Source: Hippophae tibetana
Taxonomy: Eukaryota > Streptophyta > Magnoliopsida > Rosales > Elaeagnaceae
Direction: 5' to 3'
DNA length: 64,000 bases
Assembly (NCBI GenBank): GCA_037013495.1
Contig: CM072811.1
Coordinates: 52,113,452-52,177,451, forward strand
Shown here: positions 1 through 13,966 of the stretch, piece by piece
Position numbering within the stretch: the stretch's first letter is position 1
Layout of the letters: the number at the start of each line of letters is the position of its first letter
Program-made: the position numbers and the translations under genes
Notes under the pieces: model-generated
Seen by the model: the letters and a program-made list of their open reading frames with translations, nothing else
The model's database searches: none
Told to the model about the DNA's origin: nothing

Positions 1-2960
1 AAGCAGCAACCAAACGATGACCAGGTCACGGAGCCCAAGAAACGACGCCGTGTCGGATTCTCTGGTGTCGGTGAGTTGATTGTGTTCCAATTCTTACGAG
101 TTAGAAGTTCTTTTGTGTTTCCATTTTGTTTTTCTCATTTCCTGGCTTAGTAGTTCTTTATCTCTTATTTTTTATTTGTTTTTGAGATCAGATGCTGGAG
201 TTGAGGCAAACGACTGCATCAAAATTTATTTAGGTACACTGGGCTTTTATTTTCGTATCTATTCCATTATGAAGAACATGGCCTTCCTCCGTTGTTACTT
301 CTTGTGCCTGTTTGGCGCTTAACATGATCACATAAAGTGTCCAGTCACAAAATGATTTACAAGGAACCGTTTCTTTTACCTGTTTGATCGCTGAGAAAAT
401 GCAGGTTCACAAATTTTATTTAATGTGATTGATTCACACAGGATTGTAATTTTCGTACTTTCAAACTGTTGCCTCTTAGTTAGTGTAGCAATTTGTTATG
501 AGGTGACTCAAAGTCCATGTTTTTTTATTCTAAATATTGTAATAAAAGAAACTACAATTTGCATTTTAGTTAGTTACAAGTGTAACCTTACCCTTTTCTT
601 GTCAACGAGAAGCTTGGCAAGATTCTATGCAGCTTGTGGTTGGTGTTTTTTTAATTAAAACATTCCTTTAAATCTGATCATAGTTAATAATATACACAAT
701 ATCTTCCATGTATATTCTAAATTTGTGATTTATTGTTAAAATGGATAATTTTGAAAGCCTTTATAATTATATTTGCTTTATTTTATGGTAACTTGAAAAT
801 GTCAACTTATCAATTTAGTTGTTTGGGCATAGTTTGGTTTTCGGCTGGCATCTATTTAATGGTTTTTTTTTAGTGTCGAGCAAAGAGGAAGTCAGTGCTT
901 CAACTGGTTTTTGTCTTGAGCCAGTTGACTTGAATAGCTTTTTTGAGGAAGATGGAAAGATATATGGTTATCAAGGACTGAAGGTAACATAGATGGTTCA
1001 AGTGTTATGCAATTTTATATGAAAGTTCACCTTTTTCTTAATTGATACGGAATCTTACTTCTATGTAATTTATTTTTTTAAAAATTTTATTATTTTCTTT
1101 CGTTTTTATGCAGATTAACATATGGGTTAGCAGCATATCATTCCACTCTTATGCTGATATTACATTTCAAAGCACATCCGATGTAAGGACTGAAGTTCAT
1201 TTCTTTCCCTCTCTCTCAATATAAGTTTTTGTTTAGCATATCTTTCTTTTTATGATAAATTCATTGATTGATCACTAAACTGTCTAATTGATGGTAAGGG
1301 AGGCAAAGGGGTCACTGATTTGAAATCAGCTCTCGAGGTATGTATCAATTCCCCATCCTAAGAAGCCCCTCATTTCATTATAAATCAATGGATCTGCTGA
1401 CTTGTTATCTTCTACAGAATATTTTTGGTCTGACACTTGTCGAGAATAAGGAAGAGTTCCTTCATACTTTCTCAAAATACAATAATTTTATTAGGTAAAA
1501 ATAAAATTTTCATGTATTTGATCAAAACTTACAAGCTCCCCTTTGCTTTTTGTTCCTTCCCCCTCTTAATTCTGTAGCATCTGTCTTTAATTTGTCTGCA
1601 GATCCATTGTTTCAGATGGCAAGGTGTTACAGCACAAGTCAAATGGACATGGCCCTGGTTCCGATAGTAATTTAGATGCAAATTCTGATTTAGAGGTTTT
1701 CTTGCCATTCTATTCTTGGTGTTCCATTGATAATAATATTTTATTATGAGCAGCATCTGATTTGTGTCTGTATCCATGTGCTTTGAGCCTCTGTCTTCAT
1801 GTGTACTTGACATATAAGCTTTGATGGATGTTACTGCTCATATATGCACATGCTCTCAGGTTGTTCGCATGGTGGTTGGTAATACAGCTGCTGGACCACT
1901 GTATGGTCACTTGATTCCTCTTGTTTTTCTTCTTGTTGACGGTAACTACTTCACTCTATTGACTTATTAGAGAGTATAATCTAATTCTGACCACGGTTTT
2001 CTCCTCATATCTAGGTGGCTCTCCTATTGATGTTACTGATCCGTGCTGGGAGTTGTATCTTTTGATCCAAAAGGAAACCGATCAGCAGGGAGACATCCGG
2101 AGTATATTGATTGGTTTTGCAGCTGTCTATCGTTTTTATCATTATCCTGATAGTTCTCGCTTGCGGCTCGGTCAGGTTTGGACCTCTTGTCAATTCAGTT
2201 GCTACATTTATGTTTGACTGAAGCACTTTCACAAAGCATTCATAGTTCTTCAAATTTATATTTTTTGTCACTCGTGTTAGCAATTTCATGTGGCTCTCTG
2301 TGTACGTGACAGATACTGGTTTTGCCACCTTACCAGCACAAGGGTTATGGCAGATATCTTCTTGAGGTGCTGAACGATGTTGCGATATCTGAAGATGTAT
2401 ATGACTTTACGGTTGAAGAGCCATTGGATAACCTCCAACATGTTCGCACCTGTATTGACGTACAGCGCCTGCTTGCTTTTGAGAAGATTCAGCATGCGGT
2501 TGAGTCAGCTGTTTCACAACTGCAGCATGGAAGGTTATCCAAGAAAACACAAATCCCTCGGCTCATGCCACCCCTCAGTGCCATTGAGGATGTGCAGCAA
2601 AGTCTGAAAATTAATAAGAAACAGTTTCTACAGTGTTGGGAAATCTTGATCTATATTCACCTTGATCCAGTTGATAAGTATATGGAGGATTTTGTGGCCA
2701 TTGTTTCAAATCGTATGAAGGAAGATATCATCGGGAAAGGTTCTGACACTTCTGGAAAGCAAGTGATTGAAGTGCCAAGTGATTATGATCAAGATATGTC
2801 ATTTGTCATGTGTAAATCACAATCCGTGGAAACTGCAAGCACGGTTCAGGTAGATGAAAATCAATCAAAACAACAAGAAGAGCAGTTGCAGCAGTTAGTT
2901 GATGAAAGAGTTCAAAGTATCAAATTAGTTGCAGAGAAGGTATCTTCACGTTGCGTGTAA
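1..2960 (+). CDS. HAG2: Histone acetyltransferase type B catalytic subunit (HAT1/HAG2), lacking only the first few codons
   Basis: GNAT-family acetyltransferase that acetylates newly made histone H4 (known K5/K12 specificity of the family) before chromatin assembly. Ten exons were read from splice borders: 1-70, 192-233, 874-983, 1114-1182, 1299-1337, 1418-1494, 1602-1695, 1860-1941, 2015-2175, 2313-2960. They join in one frame to 463 codons, close to the roughly 467 aa I recall for the Arabidopsis protein, so only about three N-terminal residues lie left of the window. Visible parts: a basic nuclear-localisation-like KKRRR run near the N-terminus, the Hat1 N-terminal domain (exons 2-8), the acetyl-CoA-binding motif QHKGYG at the start of the last exon, the VEEP..N.QH segment after it, and a Gln/Glu-rich C-terminal helix. 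Exon 5 has a weak polypyrimidine tract. The last exon could have an alternative donor at its AAGGTATC, which would change only the final residues. Family identity is very secure; exon edges are by eye. Confidence 0.95.
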
Positions 2961-4990
2961 GCATCCTTAGTACTACTGTATACATTTTGTGTTTTTTCCA
3001 TATGCTGCAATTCAACTTTCAGCTTGTAAGGTTACATCAAAATCCTTTAGGCTTCAGAGGCTTGTCTATAAGTGATCGAGCTATGCTTCCGTTCTTAACT
3101 GAAGCTTCTCTTGTGGACCAACTTCACCTTTTAAACTTGATGCCTATTTTACTCTCTAAAAAAACATTGTTAATTGTTGTTGGCGTTCATGGGTTTTTGC
3201 TGAGGGTGGGGGCTCAAAAAAGAATCCAAAAGAAACGTATCTCTATCTAGTTGGTAGAATGTAATCGTAATTAGAATGAGATTGATAATAAAAATTGAAT
3301 TCAATAAAAATATTATTATTATATTTATTTGATAAGTAATTATAAATGTTAAAATAAAATTTATAAAATTTAAAATGCAACGAAATTTATAAAATATTAT
3401 TTTTAAATAAGATAAAAGGAGAAAATAATAGTAAATAATTATATAAATGTAAGAAAAATAGAGCATTATCCGAGGAATGAGTATTTATAATTAAAATGTT
3501 TTTTATATTTTATTTTAATTTATAGGAATATTCTAAATTATTACCATTACGTATTTATTATTATCAACTAAACACAATCAGAGAAGACAGCAGTAAATCC
3601 ATCCATTACATATGCATTTGTTTTGAGATGGGCTAGCATTCTCAGGACACTTATTTTTAGGAAAACTACCCGCTTGTTGTTTTAAGCAATATGCATATTT
3701 ACTTGCTACCTCAAATAGAACCTGAACATAAACTAGGTAAATTTGATCTAAAAAATAAAATAAAAAATTAGAACTACAACTTTTTCCTGAACTCATACAA
3801 GTATCTTCCACACTGCATCCTCACATAAGGGAGCCAAAAAATGTAAGAAAAATTTATGCCATATAACTAACGTGGCTTTGAAGTGTGAACTACACACTCT
3901 ATATCACTACAACAAAAATTGGACAATTAATATAAATTGTCCTACATTATCCGTTTCAAACCTTCAATTTCCGTGGTACAATCATAGTTTGCACATTTCT
4001 TGACAGAGTATTGTTTTAAATTAACATTTTATTATTTTAACAAAAAATTTATATTGGAGTTTTCAAATATTTTTTGTAGTCTCCAAAATAATTCTTTACT
4101 TGTAAAATACTTTAAAGTAAAAGTATATTGAAGATTATAACACTTTATTTCTCAAAAACAATTCTATTTTTTTAAAAAAATTCAATTAAAATGAGAACCG
4201 TAAATTGTGTGGAACAAAGATGATAACAAAAGTACATATACGAAAAAGAATTCGAATCATTCAGTAGGTTACTTATCATAATTAATACATGTTTTTGAAT
4301 ACCAAGGACTCTTTGGCCTTTGCTTTATAAAGGAATTGTCAAAAATAAAATAAAAAATGATACGCGACTAAATATATATAGCAATAAAATAATAAAATTT
4401 AAGCAATAAAATAAAAATGTGTTTATATTTTTCAAACAATAAAAATAAATATTATTTAAAACTTAAAGAAATTTAAATAACTATAATTATAAATATATAT
4501 ATAATAATAATAATAATAAATAAAAAAAAAATTTAGCTAACTTTTACTTAAAAAATATATATATTCATTTTCATATAACATTAAAAAATATATATTTATA
4601 TATGTTGTATAAAAAATAAACATATATATTTTTTAGAGTTAAAAATGAAACCACATATATAAAAAATTGTCATTCAATTAAATTAAAAATAATATTTATA
4701 ATACATGTATATTATATATAAAAATACATAATTAATGCCTCATAAGTTTTTGGATAAAATTATTCATATATTTTAAAGTAATAAATATTATTATCGTATT
4801 ATTATAATAGATAAAATATTAAAATTTATCTAAATTATAATTATATATCCATCTTAAAAATAACTAGTAGAAAAATACAAATTTGTTAAAGAAAAAGAAA
4901 ATGGAAAAAAAGTGGCAAAAGTACAACAAAAGAAAATATTGGGGAAAACTGAAGGAAATAATAATTGTCAAATCATATGAAAAACAAAAC
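2961..4990. other. Intergenic region between HAG2 and RPL31
   Basis: The first ~200-300 bases are less AT-rich and are probably the HAG2 3' UTR. About 3240-3575 is AT-rich and has imperfectly inverted ends (TAGTTGGTAGAATG near the left, CATTACGTATTTATTATT..CAACTA at the right), so it may be a decayed MITE; this is weak. A CACTA-like terminus starts at 3905. From about 4330 to 4870 the DNA is almost pure A/T with short ATA and AAT runs and nothing else I can name. Confidence 0.5.
3905..3942 (+). mobile_element. CACTA-transposon-like terminus, solitary
   Basis: The sequence CACTACAACAAAAATTGG matches the usual CACTACAA.AAAA end of plant CACTA (En/Spm) elements. It runs straight into a short palindrome, GGACAATT..AATTGTCC, at 3921-3942, as subterminal regions of such elements often do. 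I could not find a matching inverted end nearby, so this may be one end of a broken or strongly diverged copy, or a chance match. Confidence 0.35.
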
Positions 4991-5002
4991 CGGAAAACTC
5001 CA

Positions 5003-5014
5003 GTGTATATATTG
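5003..5014 (+). promoter_or_regulatory. Probable TATA box of RPL31
   Basis: GTGTATATATTGG lies about 30 bases before a pyrimidine-rich CTAATTTCTCTCTC leader start and about 570 bases before the RPL31 start codon. Most of that distance is a leader intron. The element is placed by composition and spacing only. Confidence 0.5.
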
Positions 5015-5109
5015 GATACCACATACATACCCTAATTTCTCTCTCAGCCTTTTCCACACCAACGCTGGCCGTCAAGTATCTCCAACTCTATCGCCGCCGG
5101 TCCAATCCC

Positions 5110-5545
5110 GTAAAGTATTCTGCTTGGTTGGCTTTTAGTTTGTAATAGACTAATAACTAATCTCTGCTTTATCATATGATACTGTGATAGTAGCTAATTT
5201 AATGATCTGATATGATGATTTATACCTTTTGAATCATTCAAATGTGTTATTCTCAAGTTTTCAATAGATTTGAAGGGTCTCGTTTTTAATTGCGGCCTAG
5301 GGTCTCACAAACTCTTGAGCCCTCACTCGTTTATGCTAGTATCCGTTTGAACTCTAAGGGGAACTGAAAACAAGTTTCTTTTTTTTCTTTTTTTCTTTTT
5401 GCTTCCAATTTGATTGTATGGGGTATTATTTGCATTGAATACCCCATACAATCAAATTGGAAGCAAAAACAAAAGAAAAAATAAGTAAATTTTAGCTCTT
5501 TCAGATCTAAGTAGTGGGCTGAATTGACAACTGACAGAATTGCAG
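5110..5545 (+). other. Leader (5' UTR) intron of RPL31 with a perfect hairpin
   Basis: A donor CCC|GTAAAGT at 5110 and an acceptor TTGCAG| ending at 5545 bracket a T-rich stretch just before the RPL31 start codon. Leader introns are common in plant ribosomal protein genes. Inside it, 5396-5427 and 5438-5469 are exact reverse complements (32 bases each) around a 10-base loop, and the flanking T-rich and A-rich runs extend the pairing imperfectly. The intron borders are inferred. Confidence 0.6.
5396..5469. repeat. Perfect inverted repeat, 32-base arms, 10-base loop
   Basis: The left arm (5396-5427, containing GCTTCCAATTTGATTGTATG) and right arm (5438-5469) pair without a mismatch around ATTTGCATTG. 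T-rich DNA left of it and A-rich DNA right of it extend the foldback. No target-site duplication was recognised. Perfect arms imply a recent origin or continuing correction. Confidence 0.95.
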
Positions 5546-5554
5546 GTATTTTGA

Positions 5555-6547
<993 letters not shown>

Positions 6548-7281
6548 TTCATTAATGTTTGACTTTGTTTAGTTTATGAAACCTTCCTTTTAGAATGTGA
6601 TGGTTCTAAAGACAGGCATTTGGTTTAATATTATGTTTGGTGGATATATCTATTTTCTTCAGTCATTTTAGAGTTCGTTTTCTTAAAGTTTATGCCAACT
6701 CCAGCATAAGCAGTTGAAGCACAGTTGAAGCAGACTAATTAAAATTTGAGATATAAAATCAAACTGCTACTGAAGAAATAGGATCCAGAAAAGGTCAATA
6801 ATAGAACATCTTCTAATCGGTGTAGGTATTTCTAACGATAGGGATACCATCAACCCCAATCACCGAGTTGTTTCTCGTCTGTTTCTCAGTGGTCATGTGC
6901 AGAAAACTTGCAAATTTGTGTCTCTTTTATATCATCGGGTGTAAATTTTATAGTATGTGTTCAAAATGTATCCTAATTTTACGAACACGTTCAAGGTAAA
7001 TTTCTGAACAAAAAAGGCAGGAAGAGATCTTTCTCGAACTATATACAGCTTTTCTCAATTTACTGATTTTATTTAGTAATCATCTACCAAGGCAGAGGCA
7101 ACACAGTACAAATAAACATGAAGTTCGAGATACAAGTCATAAAAAGATGAAATAGAAAGTACCGAATGACAGCAAATGTCACTAACATAATATAAAACTA
7201 GAAGCAAGACATAGTTAAGTTCACAGGATCAAAAGCCACATTTTGCCCCTTTCAAATGCATCATATAGTAATTAATACATA

Positions 7282-7605
7282 TAATAATTAATACTCATAC
7301 GAGTCTATATTATAATATTATCTTATTTTATTTAAATATTAACTCATCTTATTTCGAATTATAATCCTAATAGATTTGACTTTAAATATATGTTAGTATT
7401 ATTTTTTTTATTAAATTTACATTATAAATAAACATATATTATATTTTTATTATTTTTATATTTTTACTTATCTCGTTTAGATCTATCGTAGGTAAATGAG
7501 ATCTCAATTAGTATCATTTCATTACGATATCATCTAGTAAAAATTAAGTAAGAAAAGATAAATTGAGTTATAAAAATTAATATATTATATCAAGAATTCC
7601 ATTAA
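7282..7605 (+). repeat. Dispersed AT-rich repeat, family A, copy 1
   Basis: It shares an ordered series of short blocks with 15985-16300 and 34190-34510: TATCTTATTTTATTTAAATA near the start, an AATTATAATCCTAATA block, TTACATTATAAATAA in the middle, then a CTCAATTAGTATC(G)TTTCATTA-like block followed by TATCAT. Length and order are conserved in all three copies, which argues for a mobile origin, probably a MITE. Clear terminal repeats were not resolved. Confidence 0.55.
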
Positions 7606-8088
7606 CAACTTATCTATACATTCACCATGAACTTCAAGATAAACAGTGAGAGAAAGCATTATAAAACTTAAGGAAATCGTTTAAGAAACTATTTTCAAGC
7701 AATTTAACATATTGTCTTAGATATTAGAATACTCGGATTTAGTAACGAAGTAAACTGGTCTAAATTGGGCAATTGGACGAAATTTTTAATGTTAGTGTTG
7801 TAAAATCAATGTTTAAAATGCAATTTAGGGTCTAAATAGCTTTTTTTTTAAATAATTTTTCAAACTAACAACTTATTCTAAATTTTATAATTTTATATCA
7901 AATTATATAATAAAAAGAACAAAAAATTCTTTTTTTATAATTTAATAAAATGAGATTAAAGTCACACCCATCACATCCCTACCAACCATAATGAACGATC
8001 ACACTAAATCTTTGACGACCTAGGTACTCTAATAATCACTACTAACAATTCTATTATAATTGTAATGGATATAACATATTAAATACAA

Positions 8089-8090
<2 letters not shown>

Positions 8091-8158
<68 letters not shown>
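8091..8158. repeat. (AT)n microsatellite, about 34 units
   Basis: Uninterrupted alternating A and T, about 420 bases upstream of the RPS30 promoter elements. Such a run is expected to be length-variable between individuals. Confidence 0.97.
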
Positions 8159-8162
<4 letters not shown>

Positions 8163-8576
8163 AGTTACATTTTGTGATTCATTAAAATTAATATAAATAT
8201 AACATGTTATATTTAATAGATTATTAAAATTATTATAAATATAACAAGTTACATACAAAGATATATATAATAATAATATGTTACATCTTGAAACTCTAAT
8301 ATGTTACTAATGATATCGTAAGAATTTTAAAATTAATAGATTGAAAATATTACGAGATATAATATTATTTTTATTTTGTTTATTTATGTTATAAGGATAT
8401 TTTAATATTTATAAGTGGAAAACTATTAGTTTTTGGATAAATTTTATTGATTTAAAAAAATTAATAAAAAACAAAAACTGCTTTATATTATTATTGTGTC
8501 AATATTCTCTTTAAAATGACCATAGATAATTAAGATATATCGTATATTTTGGGCGTACTTGGAAGACATACAAATA

Positions 8577-8648
8577 TTGGGCCCAAATACGACCTTACTC
8601 ACGAAGCCGGTCAGCTAAATATTCGAAGCAAAACCCTACCGTATAAAT
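8577..8648 (+). promoter_or_regulatory. RPS30 promoter: site II-like, telo box and TATA box
   Basis: TTGGGCCCAA at 8577-8586 contains the TGGGCC site II core on both strands. AAACCCTAC at 8631-8639 is a telo-box-like motif, and TATAAAT at 8642-8648 is a TATA box. Site II plus telo box is the known signature of plant ribosomal protein promoters and links transcription to cell growth. All lie within 150 bases of the start codon. Confidence 0.75.
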
Positions 8649-8726
8649 CTCTCAGTGGTCAATCTCGGGTAACACAAGCTTGAAGCAAACCGAGGAACAA
8701 TACAGCTTTTGGCATAGCAATCAATC

Positions 8727-9186
<460 letters not shown>

Positions 9187-11370
9187 ATTGTAAATTGATG
9201 AACTTTGGAAGTATGAGGGAGCTTTCTCTAGCTTAAAGAATTATTAGATTTGGGTTCGTTTTTGATTGTGTTTTTCCTGGTCGTTTTCCGATTTCACAAA
9301 TGTTCATAAATTCATCTCAATTGAAATTGATTTTACAATTTCTTATTGGTTTCTTATTGTATGGATTTTATGGGCATGCCTTCATTTAATGATATTATAT
9401 GCCACTTCATTTGGTATATATCTCCTATAATTTATCACAATGACCTTCAAAATTTTCTTAAATTTAGATAGAATCTGTTAATTTTTGTGTGATATCTAGT
9501 ATGATATACCACAAATTGTCCACAACTTGTAATAATAAATATACATTTTACATCTACCCAACCAAAAAGTAGATATCTAGTGTATTGAACAAGGTTTTAT
9601 GCTCAGTATACGAGAACAAAGGTGTGTTTCTAGGTTGATCTCATGGTTCCTGCGAGGAGGTTGAGAGGATGGGTCAATTCATTAATTTTCCTTTCTTTTG
9701 CCGCATTTTGCTTAAAAAGGGAGATAGTGCATGAAAGTATTTTCAAGATTTGATTTGACCTCTCACAAAATATTAATTAAATATCATTTGGTCATCTACC
9801 ACTTCTAGCAGGTTCATTTTTAGGGTTATATGCAGGTTGGATAGATTGATTTTTGTTCCGAAAAACTAATTAGATCGATATAATCGGTTAGAAAATATTA
9901 CAAATTGTAACTGACCTACACATAAAACATAACGAACTAACAACTAACCTATTTGATCTGTCAATTAGCTTAGTTTGGATTTACAATCGAAAAGATAAAA
10001 GTTAACGTTATCATAATTTTTTTGACCTTTTGAAAGAAACAAAACCCATAGTGAATCAAAAATGGGCTCGAGATCTTAGTGATATCTATATTATTATTTT
10101 AGTAACTATTTTTATCCACATATATTAAAATGTGTCATTTAATTTCCAAATTTATCTATTAATATCTTTTTATTAAAAATAAGTATTAACTCAAAAAATT
10201 TGTCAAATAAATAATAAGAATTTTGATATTATAAGAATATTTTCTTTCAAAAATGTGATTATTTTTTTTTGAAATAATTGTTATTCATAAACTCAAGCAT
10301 AGACATTATATTGATGGAATTTGAATGCATACACTCCCAATATTCACTAGAATCATATTTCGCTATATTATATAATATATTTTTTAAATATTAACAACAA
10401 AAATAAATCATATTTTGAGAAAATCCTTTTAATTATTCATATAATTATGCAGTATTTTAAAAAATTATTTTTCATTTAATTCACTTAACAATTAAAAAAA
10501 TTGAGGTAACTTTTTTTATTTTTTTTAAATAATTTAAATATTAAAAACTATAACCCTTTTTAGAAAAATAGTACAAATATAGGAAATTAAATAATAAAAT
10601 CACACTATTTAATAGCATAAATAAAAATGGGTAGCAAACTAATAATATAGTTACTATAATACCAAACCCAGAGGCCAGAACAAAGAACGAGATAAAATTG
10701 TAAATAGATAAAAAGAAAGAAAGAAGCATTCCTGTCTTTTCCTTGTTTCAACTCGAGACGTAGTAGCAATCAAATTTTTTAATAAATAAAAAATAAAAAA
10801 TTATATTTTTAAAATTTATATTAAATATGCAACTAAATTACATTTAATATTTTAAAAAATTATAATTAAATTTAAATAACATTTAACTTAATTATATTTA
10901 AAATAAAACACTGTATTAAATTTTTTTATTTTATAAAATTATATAAATTAAACATAAAATATATTATTTTTATTATTTTAACTTTTAAAATTCTTATTTT
11001 TAAATTTTTTAAAATAAAAATATTAAAATTAATATTATTTAGATAAAATTATATTTGAAATAATATATTAAATTATAATATTTTTTAATAATAAAAATAT
11101 ATGAATTATATATTTTTTTAAAATCATAAAATATAATATAATTATAATTTATAATAATAAAAATAATATTAAAAATTATTTAATTAAACGATATTTAATA
11201 ATAAATAAAGTTAAATTTAAATTAAATAATATTTAAAATATAATGATATGTTATATTTTTTATAATAAAATATAAGAATTGAAAAAGGATTTTTTTCCTT
11301 CCATAAAATACAAAAATTTTCTAACATTAGAGTTATTGCCTCTTGGCATATCTGTTTCCTTTCATCTTCG
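9187..11370. other. Intergenic region between RPS30 and VPS32
   Basis: The RPS30 3' UTR is in the first ~200 bases. From about 9440 to 10100 the DNA has mixed composition with no open frame of note. From about 10200 to 11290 it is almost entirely A/T. I see no gene or clear element here. Confidence 0.5.
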
Positions 11371-11376
11371 TCTGCA

Positions 11377-11385
11377 AAACCCTAA
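11377..11385 (+). promoter_or_regulatory. Telo-box-like motif upstream of VPS32
   Basis: AAACCCTAA lies about 60 bases before the inferred leader intron (11443-11552, CAAG|GTTC..CGCAG|GG) of the VPS32 gene, within or just before the transcribed leader. Confidence 0.45.
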
Positions 11386-11561
11386 TTGCTAAATCAGATC
11401 GCCTGCTGCAATCGACTGTATTTATCCTAGCGTATAATCAAGGTTCTTTTCTCTTCTTGTTTTTCAAAAATATTCTCTTTTTTATTTTTGTTTCTTGAAC
11501 TGTGGATCAATATTATGCTTTCAATTTTATAAAATATCATTCTTTTTCGCAGGGAATCAAC

Positions 11562-13966
11562 ATGTTTACTCGAGTTTTTGGGAAACCTAAACAAGAAGCG
11601 AATGCCCTAAACACGCTGGATAAGCTAAACGAGGTATGACCGTCGATATTGATACCTTTAGTATTTCATTTTTATGTTAAAAAATATTATTGGTTTAATT
11701 GAATGCATAATCCCTTGAAATATGGAGTAGTTTTATTTTATACTCTTTCAGAGAAAGGAAACATATGTTTTTTAAGTAAGTAAATGGTACCATAGGGAAA
11801 TATATATATATTGAGGGATTAAAAGTAAAAGTAGTTGAATAAGTTAATGGTACCATAGGGAAAATTATTGAATTACTAAATTGTTTATTGTTATTTTCTT
11901 TTATCATGGAGTTTCATAGCCTGATACTCTGATTATGATCATGCCCTCTGTTTATATTTGTGATTTCTTATGAGCTTTTATTTATTTCCTTTATCTTCCA
12001 GTTGTTTGTTTTGTATTGTTATAGTCCTAGGGTTGATCAACAATTCAATTCCTGGGTGTTGGGGCACAGCTTTTTTATATTTTGGGTATGATTAAAACAA
12101 TCACTATATTGAACACTTGGTTTTTATGTTGTTTCCCTCCCATGTGATGGAGGTAACATGACATGTAAGCTCTAACTAGATTCCTGATCCCTGATCCCTG
12201 TTCTCGGTATTGTTTGTTTTATGTATCAATTTGGCTATATTATTGATTTGGTTGTGCTAGTAGCATTTCATATTTAGACTATTTATCAAAAGCTTGGGTA
12301 GCCTTTCTATTACTTGAGGCAACATAGAATATTCATTTGAGACTGAAGCCTCTGTCTCTTCTAATAGCTGAAACTTAACAAAAAAAGACCATTTTGATTG
12401 CAGTCTATTGGTTCTTTTATACAAATCATAGGGATTGATGGTGAAGCAGGGATTGTTGACTGGCCTGGCATACTTTTGCATTATCACAAGCAATAATAGG
12501 CTTCATTTTATTATATAGTAGCCAGAGTATAGTGAGCTTAAAATTTTATTATATATCAGTTAAACCTTTGTAATTTTTTTTCCTTTTGTTACTTGCTTAG
12601 CTATTTGAATTATGGTTCCATGCTTTGAATTGTTCAGACACTTGAAATGCTGGAGAAGAAGGATAAGGTTCTGCAGAAAAAGGCTGTTGCAGAAGTTGAA
12701 AGGGCTAAGGAATTTACCAGGGCAAAAAATAAGCGGGGTATGGTTATTAAATGCATAATATTTGTTTAGAGGATGATGTTTCCAGTATATATTTTGTTCT
12801 TAACTATAGGTGTTCCATTGACGATTTGCAGTGAGGGAAGCAATAATTGAACATGTATTTCTTGTATTGGTTTATCCCCTTGCTCTATTTGATCTTTGTT
12901 AAACTAAAGGATTTGTTGGGTGTCAGTGTCCTTTCCAATCTCTCTGCTGCTGCTCTTCTTGCTTGTTTTTCTATCTTCTATTTTTCCACTTTATTTTGTC
13001 TTATGTTGCTTTTTTTCAAACCTTTATGGGAGTTAGGGGGTTTATTTACTTACCGTCAGCTGGTCATGCTTATGGTTTTGACTGATGCTTAAACGTTACT
13101 TGCTGGGCTTTTTTTTGTTCCTAGTACAATTTGTAACTTATACACTTTATTTGCAGCGGCCATACAATGCTTAAAAAGGAAGAAATTATATGAACAGCAA
13201 ATAGAGCAACTTGGAAATTTCCAGTTGCGTGTCCATGATCAGGTGATGTAGAAATTCTGTTCATTGATGGCTATATATATGGCACTTTTAATGATTGGCA
13301 TTACTGATTTTGAACATGTTATGGCAGATGATAATGTTAGAAGGTGCAAAAGCCACAACTGAAACTGTAGATGCTTTGAGAACAGGAGCAGCTGCGATGA
13401 AGGCAATGCATAAGGGAACGTATGTAGCAATAAAATTTTATTGGATTTCCTTTCCAAATGAGTTTTATTGATATAGATAATATTGGTCATACAGGAATAT
13501 CGATGATGTAGATAAGACAATGGATGAGATCAACGAGCAGACAGAAAACATGAAACAGATGCAGGACGCATTATCAGCTCCAATTGGTGCAGCAGCTGAT
13601 TTTGATGAGGTTAGTATTGACAAAATGAAAAAATATTATGTATTTTTTGGTAGGCTTTGGTTGCTTCTTCATTGGATATGCTATTGTTGTCAAATAATTA
13701 ACTATATGCTCTTCATTCTTTATTGTGCTTCAATAATAGGGTACTTAAATGTTTGGGTCCTTATATATTTGCAGGATGAATTGGAAGCTGAACTTGAGGA
13801 ACTGGAGGGTGCTGAACTGGAAGAACAACTTATTCAGCCTGCAACAACAGCTCCTGCAGCTCCACTGCAGGCCCAAGCCAATAGACGACCTGCTCGTCCT
13901 ATTCCTCAAAAGCGCACCGCTGAAGAGGATGAATTGGCTGCATTGCAAGCAGAGTTGGCGCTCTAA
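11562..13966 (+). CDS. VPS32: ESCRT-III subunit VPS32/SNF7 (CHMP4 homologue)
   Basis: Core filament-forming subunit of ESCRT-III, which constricts and cuts membrane necks at multivesicular endosomes. Six coding exons, 11562-11633, 12638-12737, 13157-13242, 13328-13419, 13495-13609 and 13775-13966, give 218 aa, the usual SNF7 length. The N-terminal half is basic (MFTRVFGKPKQE, then K/R-rich helices with KRAAIQCLKRKKLYE) and the C-terminal half acidic (DELEAELEELEGAELEEQL), the family's charge split. A Pro/Ala-rich linker leads to a terminal DELAALQAELAL helix, the MIM1-type motif that binds the VPS4 MIT domain. The start matches family N-termini and follows a leader intron. Intron 1 (about 1 kb) contains a direct repeat of AATGGTACCATAGGGAAA. 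Which plant paralogue this is cannot be told. Confidence 0.95.

Larger units (their letters stand above)
6548..8570. other. Intergenic region between RPL31 and RPS30
   Basis: The RPL31 3' UTR probably covers the first 100-150 bases. Moderately complex DNA without coding potential follows to about 7250, then a dispersed AT-rich repeat (7282-7605), AT-rich DNA, a long AT microsatellite (8091-8158) and short ATAACA(T/A)GTTA(C/T)AT repeats around it (8050-8300). Confidence 0.5.

Noticed and set aside
2011-2495. Minus-strand open frames opposite HAG2 exons
   Set aside because: They are shadows of the coding exons 2015-2175 and 2313-2960, whose + strand product matches HAT1 throughout.
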